Positions 15,301 through 33,370 of a DNA stretch of 58,102 nt are shown piece after piece. Numbering within the stretch: the stretch's first letter is position 1; each line of letters opens with the position of its first letter. A model generated the notes under the pieces. That model ran no database searches and was not told the origin of the DNA. It saw nothing but the letters and a program-made list of their open reading frames with translations. Source of the DNA: Streptomyces milbemycinicus (GTDB lineage: Bacteria; Actinomycetota; Actinomycetes; Streptomycetales; Streptomycetaceae). The stretch is taken from positions 1 to 58,102 of the forward strand of contig NZ_MUNE01000116.1 in the NCBI RefSeq assembly GCF_002154605.1. The letters are read 5' to 3'. A program made the translations under genes and the position numbers.

Positions 15301-18300
15301 CTAGCCGCCGAGCGCTTCGGAAATGACTTTGGCGATATGGGAGGCGGGCTGTGGGGCCAGCATTCCGTCGTGGTCGGCGTCGACCTCGTGGCGGACGATG
15401 GCGCCTTCGATATGCGCCGACCAGAGGTCTTCGGCCGGTGCGGAGGGGGCGAGCCCCCGGGTGGCCGCGAAGAACAGCAGCTCTCCGCGGTAGCGGCCCG
15501 GCCGGTGGGCCGAGCCCAGGCCGCTGAAGTGGCGGATCACCCCGATGAGATGGCCGAGCTGCGCCTCGTCGAGCTCGGCGAGGGGATTGCCGTCCCGGGC
15601 GAGCAGCGCCAGCACCCCGGCGGCGTCCAGCTTGTCCCCGCCCTCGGCGCCGCCCCGCGGATCGAGGCCGCAGCGCAGCAGGATCTGGGCCAGCAGGGCC
15701 TGATCGCTCAGGTCGTCCGCCGGGTCGGACTCCGTCGCCGGGAAGCCGTCCAGGTTGGCCAGCAGCGCCACTTCGCGCCCCTGCTTCTGCAATTGGACGG
15801 CCATTTCATGGGCGACCAGCGCCCCGAAAGACCATCCAATAATATGGTAAGGGCCATTGGGTTGGATTTCCACTAGACTCCGGATGTAATCCGCAGCCAT
15901 TTCCCGTACGGAGGCGGGCTGTTGGGTCGGCGACAGAATTCCGCCCGCTTGGAATCCGTACACGGGAAATTCGGTGAGCGCGCCGGCCAGCTCCAGGAAC
16001 GGCCAGGAGAGCCCGACCCCGCCGTGCACACAGAACAGCGGCGGACGCGTCCCCTGGGAGCGGATCGGCAGCACCCGGGCGAAGGCGTCGGGCACATCCG
16101 GCGCCGAGCCCGCCGCGGTGGCCGCCGTGGCCAGGCCCGCCACCGTCCGGTGCAGGAACACATCGGCGGGGGTGAGCCCGACGCCCAGTTCGCGGGCGCG
16201 GCCGACCAGGCGGATGGAGCGGATGGAGTCGCCGCCCAGCTCGAAGAAGCTGTCCTCGGCGCCGACCCGCTCCAGGCCCAGTACATCGGCGAAGGCATGG
16301 CACAGCGTCTGTTCCAGCGGGGTGCGCGGCCCGCGGCCGTTGGCCGCGCGGGGCAGCCCCGGGGCCGGCAGGGCCTTGCGGTCCACCTTCGCATTGGGCG
16401 TCAGCGGCATCCGCTCCAGCTCGGTGAGGAACGCCGGGACCATGTAGTCGGGCACCGCGCCCGCCAGATGGGCCCGCAGCTCCGCGAGGTCCAGGCCGGG
16501 CTCGCCGCGCGGTACGACGTACGCCGCAAGCCTCGGCTGACCGGGTTCGTCCTCGCGTACGACCACCACCGCCTGTGCCACCCGCGGATGGCTCAGCAGC
16601 GTGGTCTCGATCTCGCCCAGCTCGATCCGGAAGCCGCGCAGCTTGACCTGGTGGTCCGCCCGGCCCAGATAGTCGAGCGTGCCGTCCGGCCGCCGCCGCA
16701 CCAGGTCGCCGGTGCGGTACATCCGGGCGCCGGGCACCGGCGAGTACGGGTCGGCGACGAACCGCTGCGCGGTCAGCCCCGGCCGGTCGTGGTAGCCGCG
16801 GGCCGGGGACGCCCCGCCGAGATACAGCTCGCCGGTCACCCCGGCCGGCACCGGCCGCAGCGCCGCGTCCAGGACGTACGCCCGGTTGCCGGCCAGCGGG
16901 CGGCCGATGGGCGGGGTGCCCGTGCCGTCCAGCTCGGCGGCGGTGGACCAGATGGTGGTCTCCGTCGGCCCGTACAGATTGGTCACCTTGCGCGCCGCGC
17001 CGTGCAGCGCGGTGGCCAGGTCCTGGCCGATCGCCTCACCGCCGGTCAGCGCGTGCACCTCGCGCAGCGCCCCTGGATGCCCGCTGACCAGGGCGTGCCA
17101 CAGCGTCGGGGTGGCCTGCAGCACGGTCGCGCGGGCCTCGACCAGCAGCGCGGCCAGCGCCTGCGGGTCCCGTACGGCCGCGGGCGGGGCCAGCACCAGC
17201 GTGGCGCCGGACAGCAGCGGGACGAAGAGCTCCAGGTTGGCGATGTCGAAGCCGAAGGTGGTCACCGACACAAGCCGGTCGTCCGCGCCCAGGTCCAGCA
17301 GGCGCGAGGTCTCGGCCAGGAAGTTGGCGAACGCGCCGAGCGGTACGACGACGCCCTTGGGGCGGCCGGTGGAGCCCGAGGTGTAGATGACGTACGCGGT
17401 GTGGCCGGCGCTCGGCGCGGCACGGCGCTCGTGCGGCCGTAGATCGTCCCCCGGGAGGGCGGCGATCTCCGCCTGTGCCGACGGGTCGTCCAGCAGCAGA
17501 TGCGGCGCGGCGGCCGGCCCGGGCACCGCCCGCGCCACCTCGCGGTCGGTCAGGGCGAGCACCGGCCGGGCGTCCTCGACCATGTAGCCGATCCGGTCCG
17601 CCGGGTACGCCGGGTCGATGGGCAGATACGCGGCGCCCGACTTGAGCACCGCAAGCGCCGCCACGACCATCTCGGGGGAGCGCGGCAGGGCGATGGCGAC
17701 CAGCCGGTCGGGGCCCGCACCCCGCGCGACCAGGGCCCGTGCCAGCCGGTTGGCCCGCTCGTTCAGCTCGCGATAGCTCGTGGCTTGCCCATCGAAGAGC
17801 AGCGCGGGATGGTCGGGCGCGGCGGCCACCCGGGCCTGGAACCGCTCGTACAGCGGCGGTTCGGCGGCGTGCGCGGGCGCGCCGTTCCAGTCCACCAGCA
17901 GTCGCTCCCGCTCGCCCGGCAGCAGCGCGTCCGTCTCGGCGAGGCGGCCGTCGGGGGCGGCGGTGAGCCGGTCGAGCAGATGGGCCAGGCGGGCGGCCAG
18001 CGTGCGCGCGGTCTCCTCGGTGAACAGATCGGCGCTGTACTCCAGGCGCCCGGCGATCCCGCCCGGCGCCCCGGCCCCGGTGTGCTCCTCGGCCAGGTCG
18101 AAGGCCAGGTCGAACCGGGCGCTGCCGGTGCGCGCCACCCCGACCTTCCCTTCCAGACCGGGCAGTTCCAGCTTCGCCGCCGCGTTGTTCTGGAACGCCA
18201 GCATCGTCTGGAACAGCGCGTGCCGGGCCATCGACCGGGCCGGGGACAGCGCGTCCACCAGCCGCTCGAACGGCAGGTCCTGGTGGGCGAAGGCGGCCAG

Positions 18301-21300
18301 CGACGCCGAGCGCACCCGGCCCACCAGCTCCCGGAAGGTCGGGTCGCCCGACAGATCGCTGCGCAGCACCAGGGTGTTGACGAAGAAGCCGACCAGGTCG
18401 TCCAGCGCGTCGTCGGTGCGCCCGGCCACCGGGGTGCCGACCGGGATGTCCTCCCCGGCGCCCAGCTTGGACAGCAGCGTGGCCAGCGCGGCCTGCACCA
18501 CCATGAACAGGCTCGCCCCGCACTCCCTGGCCAGCGCGGCGGCGCGGACGTGGGTGGCGGCCTGGATGGTGAACTCCACCGTGCCGCCCCGGTAGGAGGG
18601 CAGCGCGGGGCGCGGGAAGTCGGTGGGCAGCTCCAGCTCGTCCGGCAGCCCGTCCAGCGTCCGGCGCCAGAACTCCAGCTGTCGGGCGGCCCGGGACTCG
18701 GGGTCGCTCTCGTCGCCCAGCAGTTCGCGCTGCCACAGCGCATAGTCCGCGTACTGCACCGGCAGCGGGCTCCACCGCGGCTCCTCGCCGCGCAGCCGGG
18801 CCGTGTAGGCGCGGCTGAGATCCCGGGCCAGCGGTGCGTTGGACCAGCCGTCGCCCGCGATGTGGTGGATGACGGTGACCAGTACATGGTCGTCCTTGCC
18901 CAGCGCGAACAGGGCAGCCCGGAAGGGGAGGTCACCGGACAGGTCGAAGCCGCGCGAGGCGAACTCCCCGACCGCGTCCTCCAGTTCGGCCTCGGTGACA
19001 TGGTGCACCGGCAGGGTGATCCGCGCCCGGCGGCGGATGCGCTGGTACGGGCCGTCGGCAGCCTCGGGGAAGACCGTGCGCAGCGCCTCGTGGCGCATCA
19101 CCACATCGCCGAGGGCGGCGCGCAGCGCGGGCCGGTCCACCTTCCCGGTCAGCCGCAGCGTCCACGGCAGGTTGTAGGTGCCGGACGGGCCCTCAAGACG
19201 ACCCAGGAACCACATGCGCCGCTGGGCGAACGACAGCGGCAGCCGCTTCGGGCGCGCCGCCGCGGTCAGCGCGGGCCGGGCCGCGTCCGCGCCGGTCAGC
19301 CGGGCGGCGAGCGCGGCGGGGGTCGGCGCCTCGAAGACCGTACGCAGCGGAACCTCCACGTCCAGCAGCGACCGCACCCGGCTGATCAGCCGGGTCGCGA
19401 GCAGCGAGTGGCCGCCGAGGTCGAAGAAGTCCTCGTCGATGGAGACCCGGTCCAGGCCCAGCACCTCAGCGAACGCCTGGCACAGCAGCTCCTCACGCGG
19501 GGTGCGCGGGCCGCGCCCGGCCGAGGTGGCGATCTCGGGGGCGGGCAGCGCCTTGCGGTCCACCTTGCCGTTGGCGGTCAGCGGCAGGGCGTCAAGCAGC
19601 ACGAACGCGGACGGCACCATGTACTCCGGCAGCCGCTCCGCGGCCGACGCGCGGGCCGCCGCCGGGTCCGCCGTGCCCGCCAGATAGCCGACCAGCCGGC
19701 CCTCGCCCCGGGTGTCCTTTGCGACGTTCACCACCGCGTCGGTGACCCCGGGCACGGTCCGCAGCACGGCCTCGATCTCGCCGAGCTCGATGCGATGGCC
19801 CCGGATCTTGACCTGGTGGTCGCGCCGCTCCAGGAACTCGAGCCGCCCGTCGGCCCGCCGTACGACCCGGTCCCCGGTGCGGTACATCCGGGCGCCGGGC
19901 AGCGGCGAGTACGGGTCGGCGATGAACACGGAGGCGGTGCGGCGCGGGTCGTGCAGATAGCCGCGGCCGACCCCGATCCCGCCGACGTACAGCTCGCCCG
20001 GCACCCCGGCGGGAACCGGCCGCAGCCCGTCGTCCAGGACGTACAGACCGGTGTTGCGGACCGCCGACCCGATCGGCGCCCGCACCCCGGGCACCTCGTC
20101 GGCGTCGCGGATCACCGCGTGGGTGACATCGTCCGAGCACTCGGTCGGCCCATAAGCATTGACCAGCGCCACTTCGGGAAAATACGCGAACCAGCGGCGG
20201 CACAGCTCGGCGGGCAGCGCCTCGCCGGTGACCACCAGCCGGCGCAGCCGCGTCAGATCGGGCACCGCCGCGCCCGCGTCCCAGCTGTCGAGCGCCGCCC
20301 GCAGCAGCGAGGGCACGACCTCCAGGACGCTGATCCGCTCCGGGCCGACCAGCCCGAACAGCTCGGCCGGATCGGCCGCCGTCCGCTTGGGCACCACGCG
20401 CAGCAGACCGCCCACGACCAGCGGGGACAGCATCTGCCACACCGAGATGTCGAAGGTGACGGGCGCGTTGTGCACGACCGTGTCACACGCGGTCAGATCC
20501 AGGTCCTCGACCTTGGCCAGCAGGTGGTTGACCATGCCCCGGCGGTGCACCATCGCGCCCTTGGGGCGGCCGGTGGAGCCCGAGGTGAAGATGACATACG
20601 CCAGGTCGTCGCCCGCCCCGGCCACGGGTGCGAGGCCGTCGGGAGTGTCGCAGTGGCCGTTCACCGTCAGGACGGGCAGCGCGCCGCCCACCTCGGAGGC
20701 GAGCGCGGTGTGTTCGGCGTCCGTCAGGAGCAGGGCCACCCCCGCGTCCTCGACCAGCGCGGCCGTACGGGCCGTCGGCGCCGTGACGTCCAGCGGCACC
20801 CACGCCGCGCCCGCGCCCAGCGTGCCGAGCACCGCCGTGACGAACCGGGCCCCGGGCGCGGCGAGCACGCCCACGAGCGAGCCCGGACCGATGCCCCGCC
20901 CGGTCAGCTCCCGGGACAGGGCGCTGGCCCGGCCCACCAGTTCGCGGTAGTTCAGGGTCTCCCGGCCGTCGGTGACCGCCGGGGCCTCGGCCTGTTCGCG
21001 GGCCAGCGCCCGCACCCGCTCGACCACATCCGCGAACGGGTCCTCGGGCGCCGGGTCGGCGGGCAGGTCGAGCACCCGCTCGCGTTCGCCGGGCAGCAGC
21101 GCGTCGAGCCGGCCGAAGGGCCGGTCGGGGTGGTCGAGCAGGGTGCGCAGCAGCCCCGTCAGCCGGTCCATCACCGCGGCCGCCTCCTCGGCCGTATACA
21201 GGTCGGGCGCGTATCCGACGTCCAGCCGCAGCCGCTCGCTGGGCAGCGCCATCAGACTCAGCGGGTAGTGGGTGGCGTCCTTGGCCTCGAGCCCGGTGAT

Positions 21301-22457
21301 GCGCAGCCCGGGGGCGGGCTCTGCCATCTGCGAGGGGTCGAGCGGATAGTTCTCGAAGACCAGGACGGTGTCGAAGAGTTCCCCGGCGCCGACGGTCTGC
21401 TGGATACGGGTGAGGCTCAGGTGCTGGTGCGGCAGCAGTCCGGTCTGCCGTTCCTGGAGCGCGGTGAGGATGTCGGCGAACGAGCGGGCCGGATCCAGGT
21501 CGACCCGGACCGGCAGGGTGTTGATGAACAGGCCGACCATCGTCTCGACCCCGGGCAGCCCGGGCGGCCGGCCGGAGACCGTGCCGCCGAACACCACGTC
21601 GCGCAGTCCGGTGAGCGTGCCGAGAGTGGCCGCCCAGGCGCCCTGCACCACGGTGTTCAGGGTCAGACCCCGGCCGCGCGCCCAGGCGGTGAGCTCGGCG
21701 GTGAACGCCGCGGGCAGCTCCACCGCGTGGTGTCCGGGCAGCGCCGCCGGACGGCCGGTGGCCGCCGGGGCCACCAGGGTCGGCTCGTCCAGCCCGGCCA
21801 GCGCCCCGCGCCACGCCTCCTCGGCCGCGGCCCGGTCCTGCCCGGACAGATGCGCGAGATACGACTTGTACGGGGCGGCGGGGGCGAGAGCCGCCGTGTT
21901 CTCGCCGTACAGCGTGAACAGCTCGCGCACGATCAGCGGCATGGACCAGCCGTCGAACAGCATCTGATGTGCCGTCAGCACGACGCGGTGCGCGCCCTCG
22001 CCCAGGTCCATGACGATGAACCGCAGCAGCGGCGGGCGGTGGACGTCGAACCGCCGCACCCGGTCCTCGTCGGTGAGGCGCCGCGCCTCGGCGGCCCGCT
22101 CCTCGGGGGTGAGCGAGCGCAGATCGGTCTCGGTCCACGGCACCTCGACGGTGCGCGGGATCAGCTGCACCGGGTCGCCGTTCTTGCGGTAGCGGAAGGC
22201 CGCCCGCAGATTCGGGTGGCGCTGGAGCAGGGCGGTGGCCGCGGCCTTGAGGCGACCCGCGTCCAGCGGGCCCTCCAGGTCCAGCACCAGCTGGATGGCG
22301 TACACGTCCAGCTCGGCCTGCTGCTCGTACACCGCGTGGAAGAGCAGCCCTTCCTGCAGCGGGGTCAGCGGCAGGACATCACTGAAATTGGACCGCTTGG
22401 CGGTGCGCGTCGGCGCTCGAAGCGCGCCTTCGCTCACCGGATGACTCAGAGTTCCGC

Positions 22458-22461
<4 letters not shown>
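15301..22461 (-). CDS. Nonribosomal peptide synthetase, modules 3-4 (C-A-PCP-C-A-PCP-TE)
   Basis: About 2,386 aa. The domain order, in residues counted from the alternative GTG at 22470, is: C (about 28-460), A (475-960), PCP (Ser1022), C (1075-1500, HHIAGDG at 1202-1208), A (1525-2015), PCP (Ser2082) and thioesterase (GWSFGA, Ser2214). The first C domain looks like the type that follows an epimerase, but its motif reads HQMLFDG, with Gln169 where the catalytic His should be. My reading of the A pockets gives DIWEVTADDK (unassigned, acid-rich) and DILQLGLIWK, the classical glycine code. The GTG at 22461 overlaps the stop of the upstream NRPS as GTGA, so it is preferred as the start. The TE should release the finished peptide by hydrolysis or cyclisation. 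Confidence 0.93.
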
Positions 22462-30308
<7,847 letters not shown>

Positions 30309-30310
30309 CG

Positions 30311-31309
30311 TCAGTGCACTCCTGATGTGACGGCGCCCGGACGGGGAGCCGGCTCCAGCGCGTCCAGGCCGTAGACGTCCTGGACCCAGGTGGGCCGGTA
30401 GATGGTGTCCAGGTAGCGGTCGCCGAGATCGGGCGAGATGGCCACGGCGGTGACGTCCTGGCCGGGGCGGTGCTCGGCCAGCCACTTCACGGCGCCGTTG
30501 ACGACGGTGCCGGTGGAGCCGCCGAACAGAAAGCCGCCGCGGGCCAGGGTGTGACAGGTGCGGATGGTGTCGATCTCGGGGACCAGCACCATGTCGTCGA
30601 GGTACCGCTGGTCGAACAGGGCGGGGCGCACTCCGGCGCCCAGGCCCGGGATCATGCGGGGGCCGGCCGGTCCGCCGAAGGTGACCGAGCCGGCGCTGTC
30701 GATGCCGACGACCGTGACGGGGGAGTTCGGCTGCTCCTTGAAGTAGCGTGCGCAGCCCATCAGGGTGCCCGTGGTGCCCGCCCCGACGAACAGCACTTCC
30801 AGGTTGGGGAACTGCTTTTCAATGGCGGGCGCGGTAGTGCGGTAGTGCGCCTTCCAGTTGTTCTGGTTGGCGTGCTGGTTCAGCCAGACGTAACGCGGAT
30901 CCGTGGTGCAAAGACCGCGTACGAAATCGAGGCGAGCCCCGAGAAAACCGCCGGTGACGGACGGCTCGGTGATGACATGCACCTCGCTGCCGAGGGATTC
31001 GATGACCTGTCGGGTCGACAGGTTGGTCCGTGAGTCCACCACGCAGATGAACCGGTAGCCCTTGGCGGCGGCGATCATGCTGAGCGCCATACCGAGGTTT
31101 CCCGAAGAGGACTCGACCAGGATCGATTCGGGGCCCAGAAGCCCGCCGCGTTCCGCTGCTTCGATCATGGATGCGGCGGCCTTGAGCTTCACTGAGCCGG
31201 CGAAGTTGAACCCCTCGCACTTCAGGTAGAGCGGATAACCGAACATCTCCCGCAGGTCCACGAAGAGGTCTTCTTCGTTGAACTCCTGCGGAGTCGTGAT
31301 GATGGGCAC
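30311..31309 (-). CDS. SbnA-like PLP-dependent synthase (Dap biosynthesis, step 1)
   Basis: This 332-aa enzyme is of the cysteine-synthase fold. The PLP lysine is Lys41 in [11 protein letters not shown], the substrate loop is [13 protein letters not shown], and the phosphate-binding loop is [10 protein letters not shown]. It resembles SbnA, which joins O-phosphoserine and glutamate to N-(1-amino-1-carboxy-2-ethyl)-glutamate, more than true cysteine synthases. An SbnB-like partner lies at 37830 in the same cluster, which strengthens the call. Together they give L-2,3-diaminopropionate. It ends two bases before the NRPS start, so it is in the same operon. Confidence 0.85.
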   Translation of the reverse strand: MPIITTPQEFNEEDLFVDLREMFGYPLYLKCEGFNFAGSVKLKAAASMIEAAERGGLLGPESILVESSSGNLGMALSMIAAAKGYRFICVVDSRTNLSTRQVIESLGSEVHVITEPSVTGGFLGARLDFVRGLCTTDPRYVWLNQHANQNNWKAHYRTTAPAIEKQFPNLEVLFVGAGTTGTLMGCARYFKEQPNSPVTVVGIDSAGSVTFGGPAGPRMIPGLGAGVRPALFDQRYLDDMVLVPEIDTIRTCHTLARGGFLFGGSTGTVVNGAVKWLAEHRPGQDVTAVAISPDLGDRYLDTIYRPTWVQDVYGLDALEPAPRPGAVTSGVH

Positions 31310-31347
31310 GAGACCTTCCCCCTGATCGCCGTATCCGTTCCCGCTGC

Positions 31348-31704
31348 TCAGTCCCAGCCCACGCCCTGGGTGTGGGGCTTGCTGTCCCAGCCGACGCCGG
31401 GGTCGTGGGCCGGGGCCAGGTCCCAGCCGACGTCCGTGCGGTCGGCGCCCGCGCTGTCCCAGCCCACGTCCGTCCCGTCGGCCGCCACGTTGTCCCAGCC
31501 CACGCCGGGGTCATGGGCCGGGGCCAGGTCCCAGCCGACCCCGGGGGAGGCCAGGACTTTGTCCCAGCCGACCTCCGGGCCGAACGCGCCGGCTCTGTCC
31601 CAGCCGACGCCGGTCGCGGCCGGGGAAGTGGCGAGAATGACGGCTCCGAAAGCGAGCGAGATGAACGCATTCATGCGGGCAGAGGAGTTGTTGATGGCAG
31701 GCAT
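31348..31704 (-). CDS. Secreted peptide with eight VGWD repeats, function unknown
   Basis: This 118-aa product has a Sec-type signal (residues about 10-31: an Arg, then a hydrophobic core FISLAFGAVILAT and SPAAT). The rest is eight copies of VGWD at residues 33, 45, 56, 68, 80, 92, 104 and 115, spaced 11-12 residues, and the protein ends exactly on the last Asp. Spacers are short and rich in Ala, Pro, Asp and Gly. There are no Cys, and few Ser or Thr. The start at 31704 has an AAAGGGA site six bases upstream. It sits 38 bases before the sbnA-like gene in the NRPS operon. It could be a multi-core ribosomal peptide precursor, a surface or sequestering protein, or an immunity factor. No maturase is recognised nearby. 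I know no family for it. Confidence 0.75.
   Translation of the reverse strand: MPAINNSSARMNAFISLAFGAVILATSPAATGVGWDRAGAFGPEVGWDKVLASPGVGWDLAPAHDPGVGWDNVAADGTDVGWDSAGADRTDVGWDLAPAHDPGVGWDSKPHTQGVGWD
31384..31539. repeat. 36-bp-period direct repeats encoding the VGWD units
   Basis: The DNA repeats with a 36-bp period (some units 33 bp). The 48-base stretches at 31384-31431 and 31492-31539 differ at only two bases and lie 108 bp apart, exactly three units. A three-unit block therefore seems to have been duplicated recently. This explains how the peptide repeat grew and why its length may vary between strains. Confidence 0.7.
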
Positions 31705-31752
31705 GAGTATTCCCTTTTCGCTGGGGATTGGTTACTCTCGAGTTTCGGAAGC

Positions 31753-31778
31753 GGGAATTCCAGAATGTTTTGAATTCC
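31753..31778. promoter_or_regulatory. AT-richer upstream region with paired GAATTCC motifs
   Basis: The 178-base gap between the VGWD-peptide gene (start 31704) and the upstream small gene is clearly less GC-rich than its surroundings. It contains GGAATTCC (31754-31761) and GAATTCC (31772-31778), 18 bp apart. A similar GAATTCCC occurs in the promoter gap before the MMPL gene (about 35230). These could be regulator sites, but the motif is short. Confidence 0.25.
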
Positions 31779-31882
31779 TGTCCGGTGTTATGAGTCTGTA
31801 CCGCCGTAGACCCGGTGTCATGTGTTTACGCTGTCAGGGTCCTGCGATGGCCGGAGAATGCCAGGGATTATTTGGGATCTCC

Positions 31883-32152
31883 CTAGACTTCGCCTCGACG
31901 GCCTTCCCACTCCCAGCCGAGGAGTTCATCCTGGGCGAGCAGCCGGTCCACGATACGGACGGCGGTGGCCTCAGCTCGTTCTGCGGAAGTGGCACACAGA
32001 AAGAGGACGGTGCCGGCGCCCTCCAGATCGGTCTCGGCGTAGACGTGCTCGAGACCGTCCCCCGGTTCGGCGGCGGCGTACACCAGTGCTCGTAGCTGCC
32101 CTGCGTCCACGATCGTACGGCCGCGCAGCATGCGTCCCATGACGATGTACAT
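31883..32152 (-). CDS. Small hypothetical protein (89 aa) at the head of the NRPS operon
   Basis: The best start is the ATG at 32152, which has a GAGAGG site five bases upstream; a GTG at 32158 overlaps that site and is less likely. The pattern looks like beta-alpha-beta-alpha (MYIVMGRML; AGQLRALVYAAAE; AGTVLFLCATS; ERAEATAVRIVDRLLAQDEL), with a tryptophan-rich acidic end (LLGWEWEGRRGEV). There is no signal peptide or metal motif. I recognise no family. It reads in the same direction as the VGWD peptide, 178 bases before it, and is divergent from the LuxR-type regulator, so it probably belongs to the cluster. Confidence 0.6.
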   Translation of the reverse strand: MYIVMGRMLRGRTIVDAGQLRALVYAAAEPGDGLEHVYAETDLEGAGTVLFLCATSAERAEATAVRIVDRLLAQDELLGWEWEGRRGEV

Positions 32153-32158
32153 GGCCAC

Positions 32159-32312
32159 CTCTCACGGTTCGATGCCGGGCTGCCGAAGGACAGGTGAATA
32201 AATCAACTACCGCGCGGTCGCACCCCGTTCGTGCCGTAACATGCAGTGATCGGGACGTAGGGGTGGGTTTCGATCATGCGCGGGGGCGCGCGGGGGACGA
32301 GGGAGTACACAC
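32159..32312. promoter_or_regulatory. Divergent promoter region of the cluster regulator
   Basis: This 154-base gap separates the small gene reading left from the LuxR-type regulator reading right and must carry at least one promoter. The regulator's GTG at 32313 is preceded by GAGGGAG (32299-32305). I could not pick convincing -35 and -10 boxes. Confidence 0.4.
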
Positions 32313-33332
32313 GTGCTGGAGATCCTCGGTGTCAGTTCCGCGGCCGAGAGCGTCTACCGAGCGATGTTGGGCCGGCCCGAACTCGGCATATCAGGCCTGG
32401 CCGGACAACTCGGCTGGAGTGAGGAGAAGGTCAGGAGCGCCCTGGACGAACTGGCGGGGCTCTCCTTGGTGCGCGAGTCCGACCAGCGGCCTGGCGGGCT
32501 CTTATTAATCAATCCCGAGATCAGCCTGGTGTCTCTGCTGGCGCGCCAAGAGGTCGAACTGACCCAGCGGCAGCAGGAGATCACCTCCGGCAAGCTCGCC
32601 ATCAGCAAGATCGTCGCTGAGTACGTCGACTCCGTCCAGAACAAGCGCCGGGTGGACGTCGAGGAGCTGAGCGGTATCGACATGGTCCGGATCCGGCTCG
32701 AGGAGCTGGCCCATGACTGCACCTCCGAGATCATGGAATTCACCACCGGCGGGGGGCAGTCGGCCGAGTCCCGGCAGGCCAGCAGGCCGATCGACCAGGG
32801 ACTCCTGGAGCGCGGCGTGCGGATGCGCTGCGTCTACCTGGAGAGCGTGGTCAACCACCCCCAGACCGTGTCCTATCTGGACTGGCTGACCGGCCTCGGC
32901 TGCCGGGTCCGGGTGGTCCCCTCGCTGCCGCTGCGCATGGTCGTCTTCGACCGGCAGGCGGCCGTCGTGCCCAGCAACCCCGAGGACACCGCGGTCGGGG
33001 CGCTGCTGCTGCGCGGATCCGGGCTGGTCTCCGCCCTGTGTGCGCTGTTCGAACACATCTGGGAGGAGGCCCCGCCGTTCGGCGCCACGCGCCGGCGCGA
33101 CGAGGACACCGGGCTCACCAGCCAGGCCCGCGCCGTGCTGAGCCTGCTGGCCCAGGGCCACACCGACGAGGTGGTGGCCCGCAAGATGGGCATCTCGGTG
33201 CGGACCGCCCGCCGGATCACCGCGGAACTGATGACCCAGCTCGGCGCCCGCAGCCGCTTCCAGGCCGGGGTGATCGCCGGCGAGCGGGGCTGGCTGCAGG
33301 GCAGCGCGGACGGGTCCTCGGAACCGGAGTGA
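32313..33332 (+). CDS. LuxR-family transcriptional regulator with TrmB-like N-terminus
   Basis: This 339-aa regulator has an N-terminal winged-helix region (residues about 15-60, ELGISGLAGQLGWSEEKVRSALDELAGLSLV). A middle PLD/TrmB-like domain follows (RGVRMRCVYLESVVNHPQTVSYLDWL, LPLRMVVFDRQAAVVPSNPED), then a C-terminal GerE/LuxR helix-turn-helix (LTSQARAVLSLLAQGHTDEVVARKMGISVRTARRITAEL). Such proteins often act as pathway-specific regulators of Streptomyces metabolite clusters. Two adjacent TTA codons (32502-32507) should make its translation strongly dependent on bldA tRNA. Its central position between the biosynthetic operon and the exporters suggests that it controls both. Confidence 0.88.
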   Translation: MLEILGVSSAAESVYRAMLGRPELGISGLAGQLGWSEEKVRSALDELAGLSLVRESDQRPGGLLLINPEISLVSLLARQEVELTQRQQEITSGKLAISKIVAEYVDSVQNKRRVDVEELSGIDMVRIRLEELAHDCTSEIMEFTTGGGQSAESRQASRPIDQGLLERGVRMRCVYLESVVNHPQTVSYLDWLTGLGCRVRVVPSLPLRMVVFDRQAAVVPSNPEDTAVGALLLRGSGLVSALCALFEHIWEEAPPFGATRRRDEDTGLTSQARAVLSLLAQGHTDEVVARKMGISVRTARRITAELMTQLGARSRFQAGVIAGERGWLQGSADGSSEPE

Positions 33333-33339
33333 CCGGCGG

Positions 33340-33370
33340 ACGGCCGCCATCGTCAGCGCACGGCGGCCGT
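33340..33370. terminator. Bidirectional hairpin between LuxR-type regulator and ABC permease
   Basis: Arms ACGGCCGCC (33340-33348) and GGCGGCCGT (33362-33370) pair perfectly, with a 13-base loop. It lies at the junction of two convergent genes and runs a few codons into the permease 3' end. Confidence 0.45.

Noticed and set aside
30311..31309. Simple cysteine synthase annotation
   Set aside because: The fold is shared, but the SbnB-like partner and NRPS context make the Dap-forming SbnA-type role more likely.
31384..31539. Regular 36-bp repeats suggesting a CRISPR array
   Set aside because: The repeats are in-frame and coding, the spacers are themselves repetitive and of one peptide pattern, and no cas genes are present.
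31348..31704. Calling the VGWD peptide a lanthipeptide, lasso or thiopeptide precursor
   Set aside because: There are no Cys, few Ser/Thr, no lanthionine synthetase, lasso cyclase or YcaO gene in the window, so no known RiPP class can be supported.
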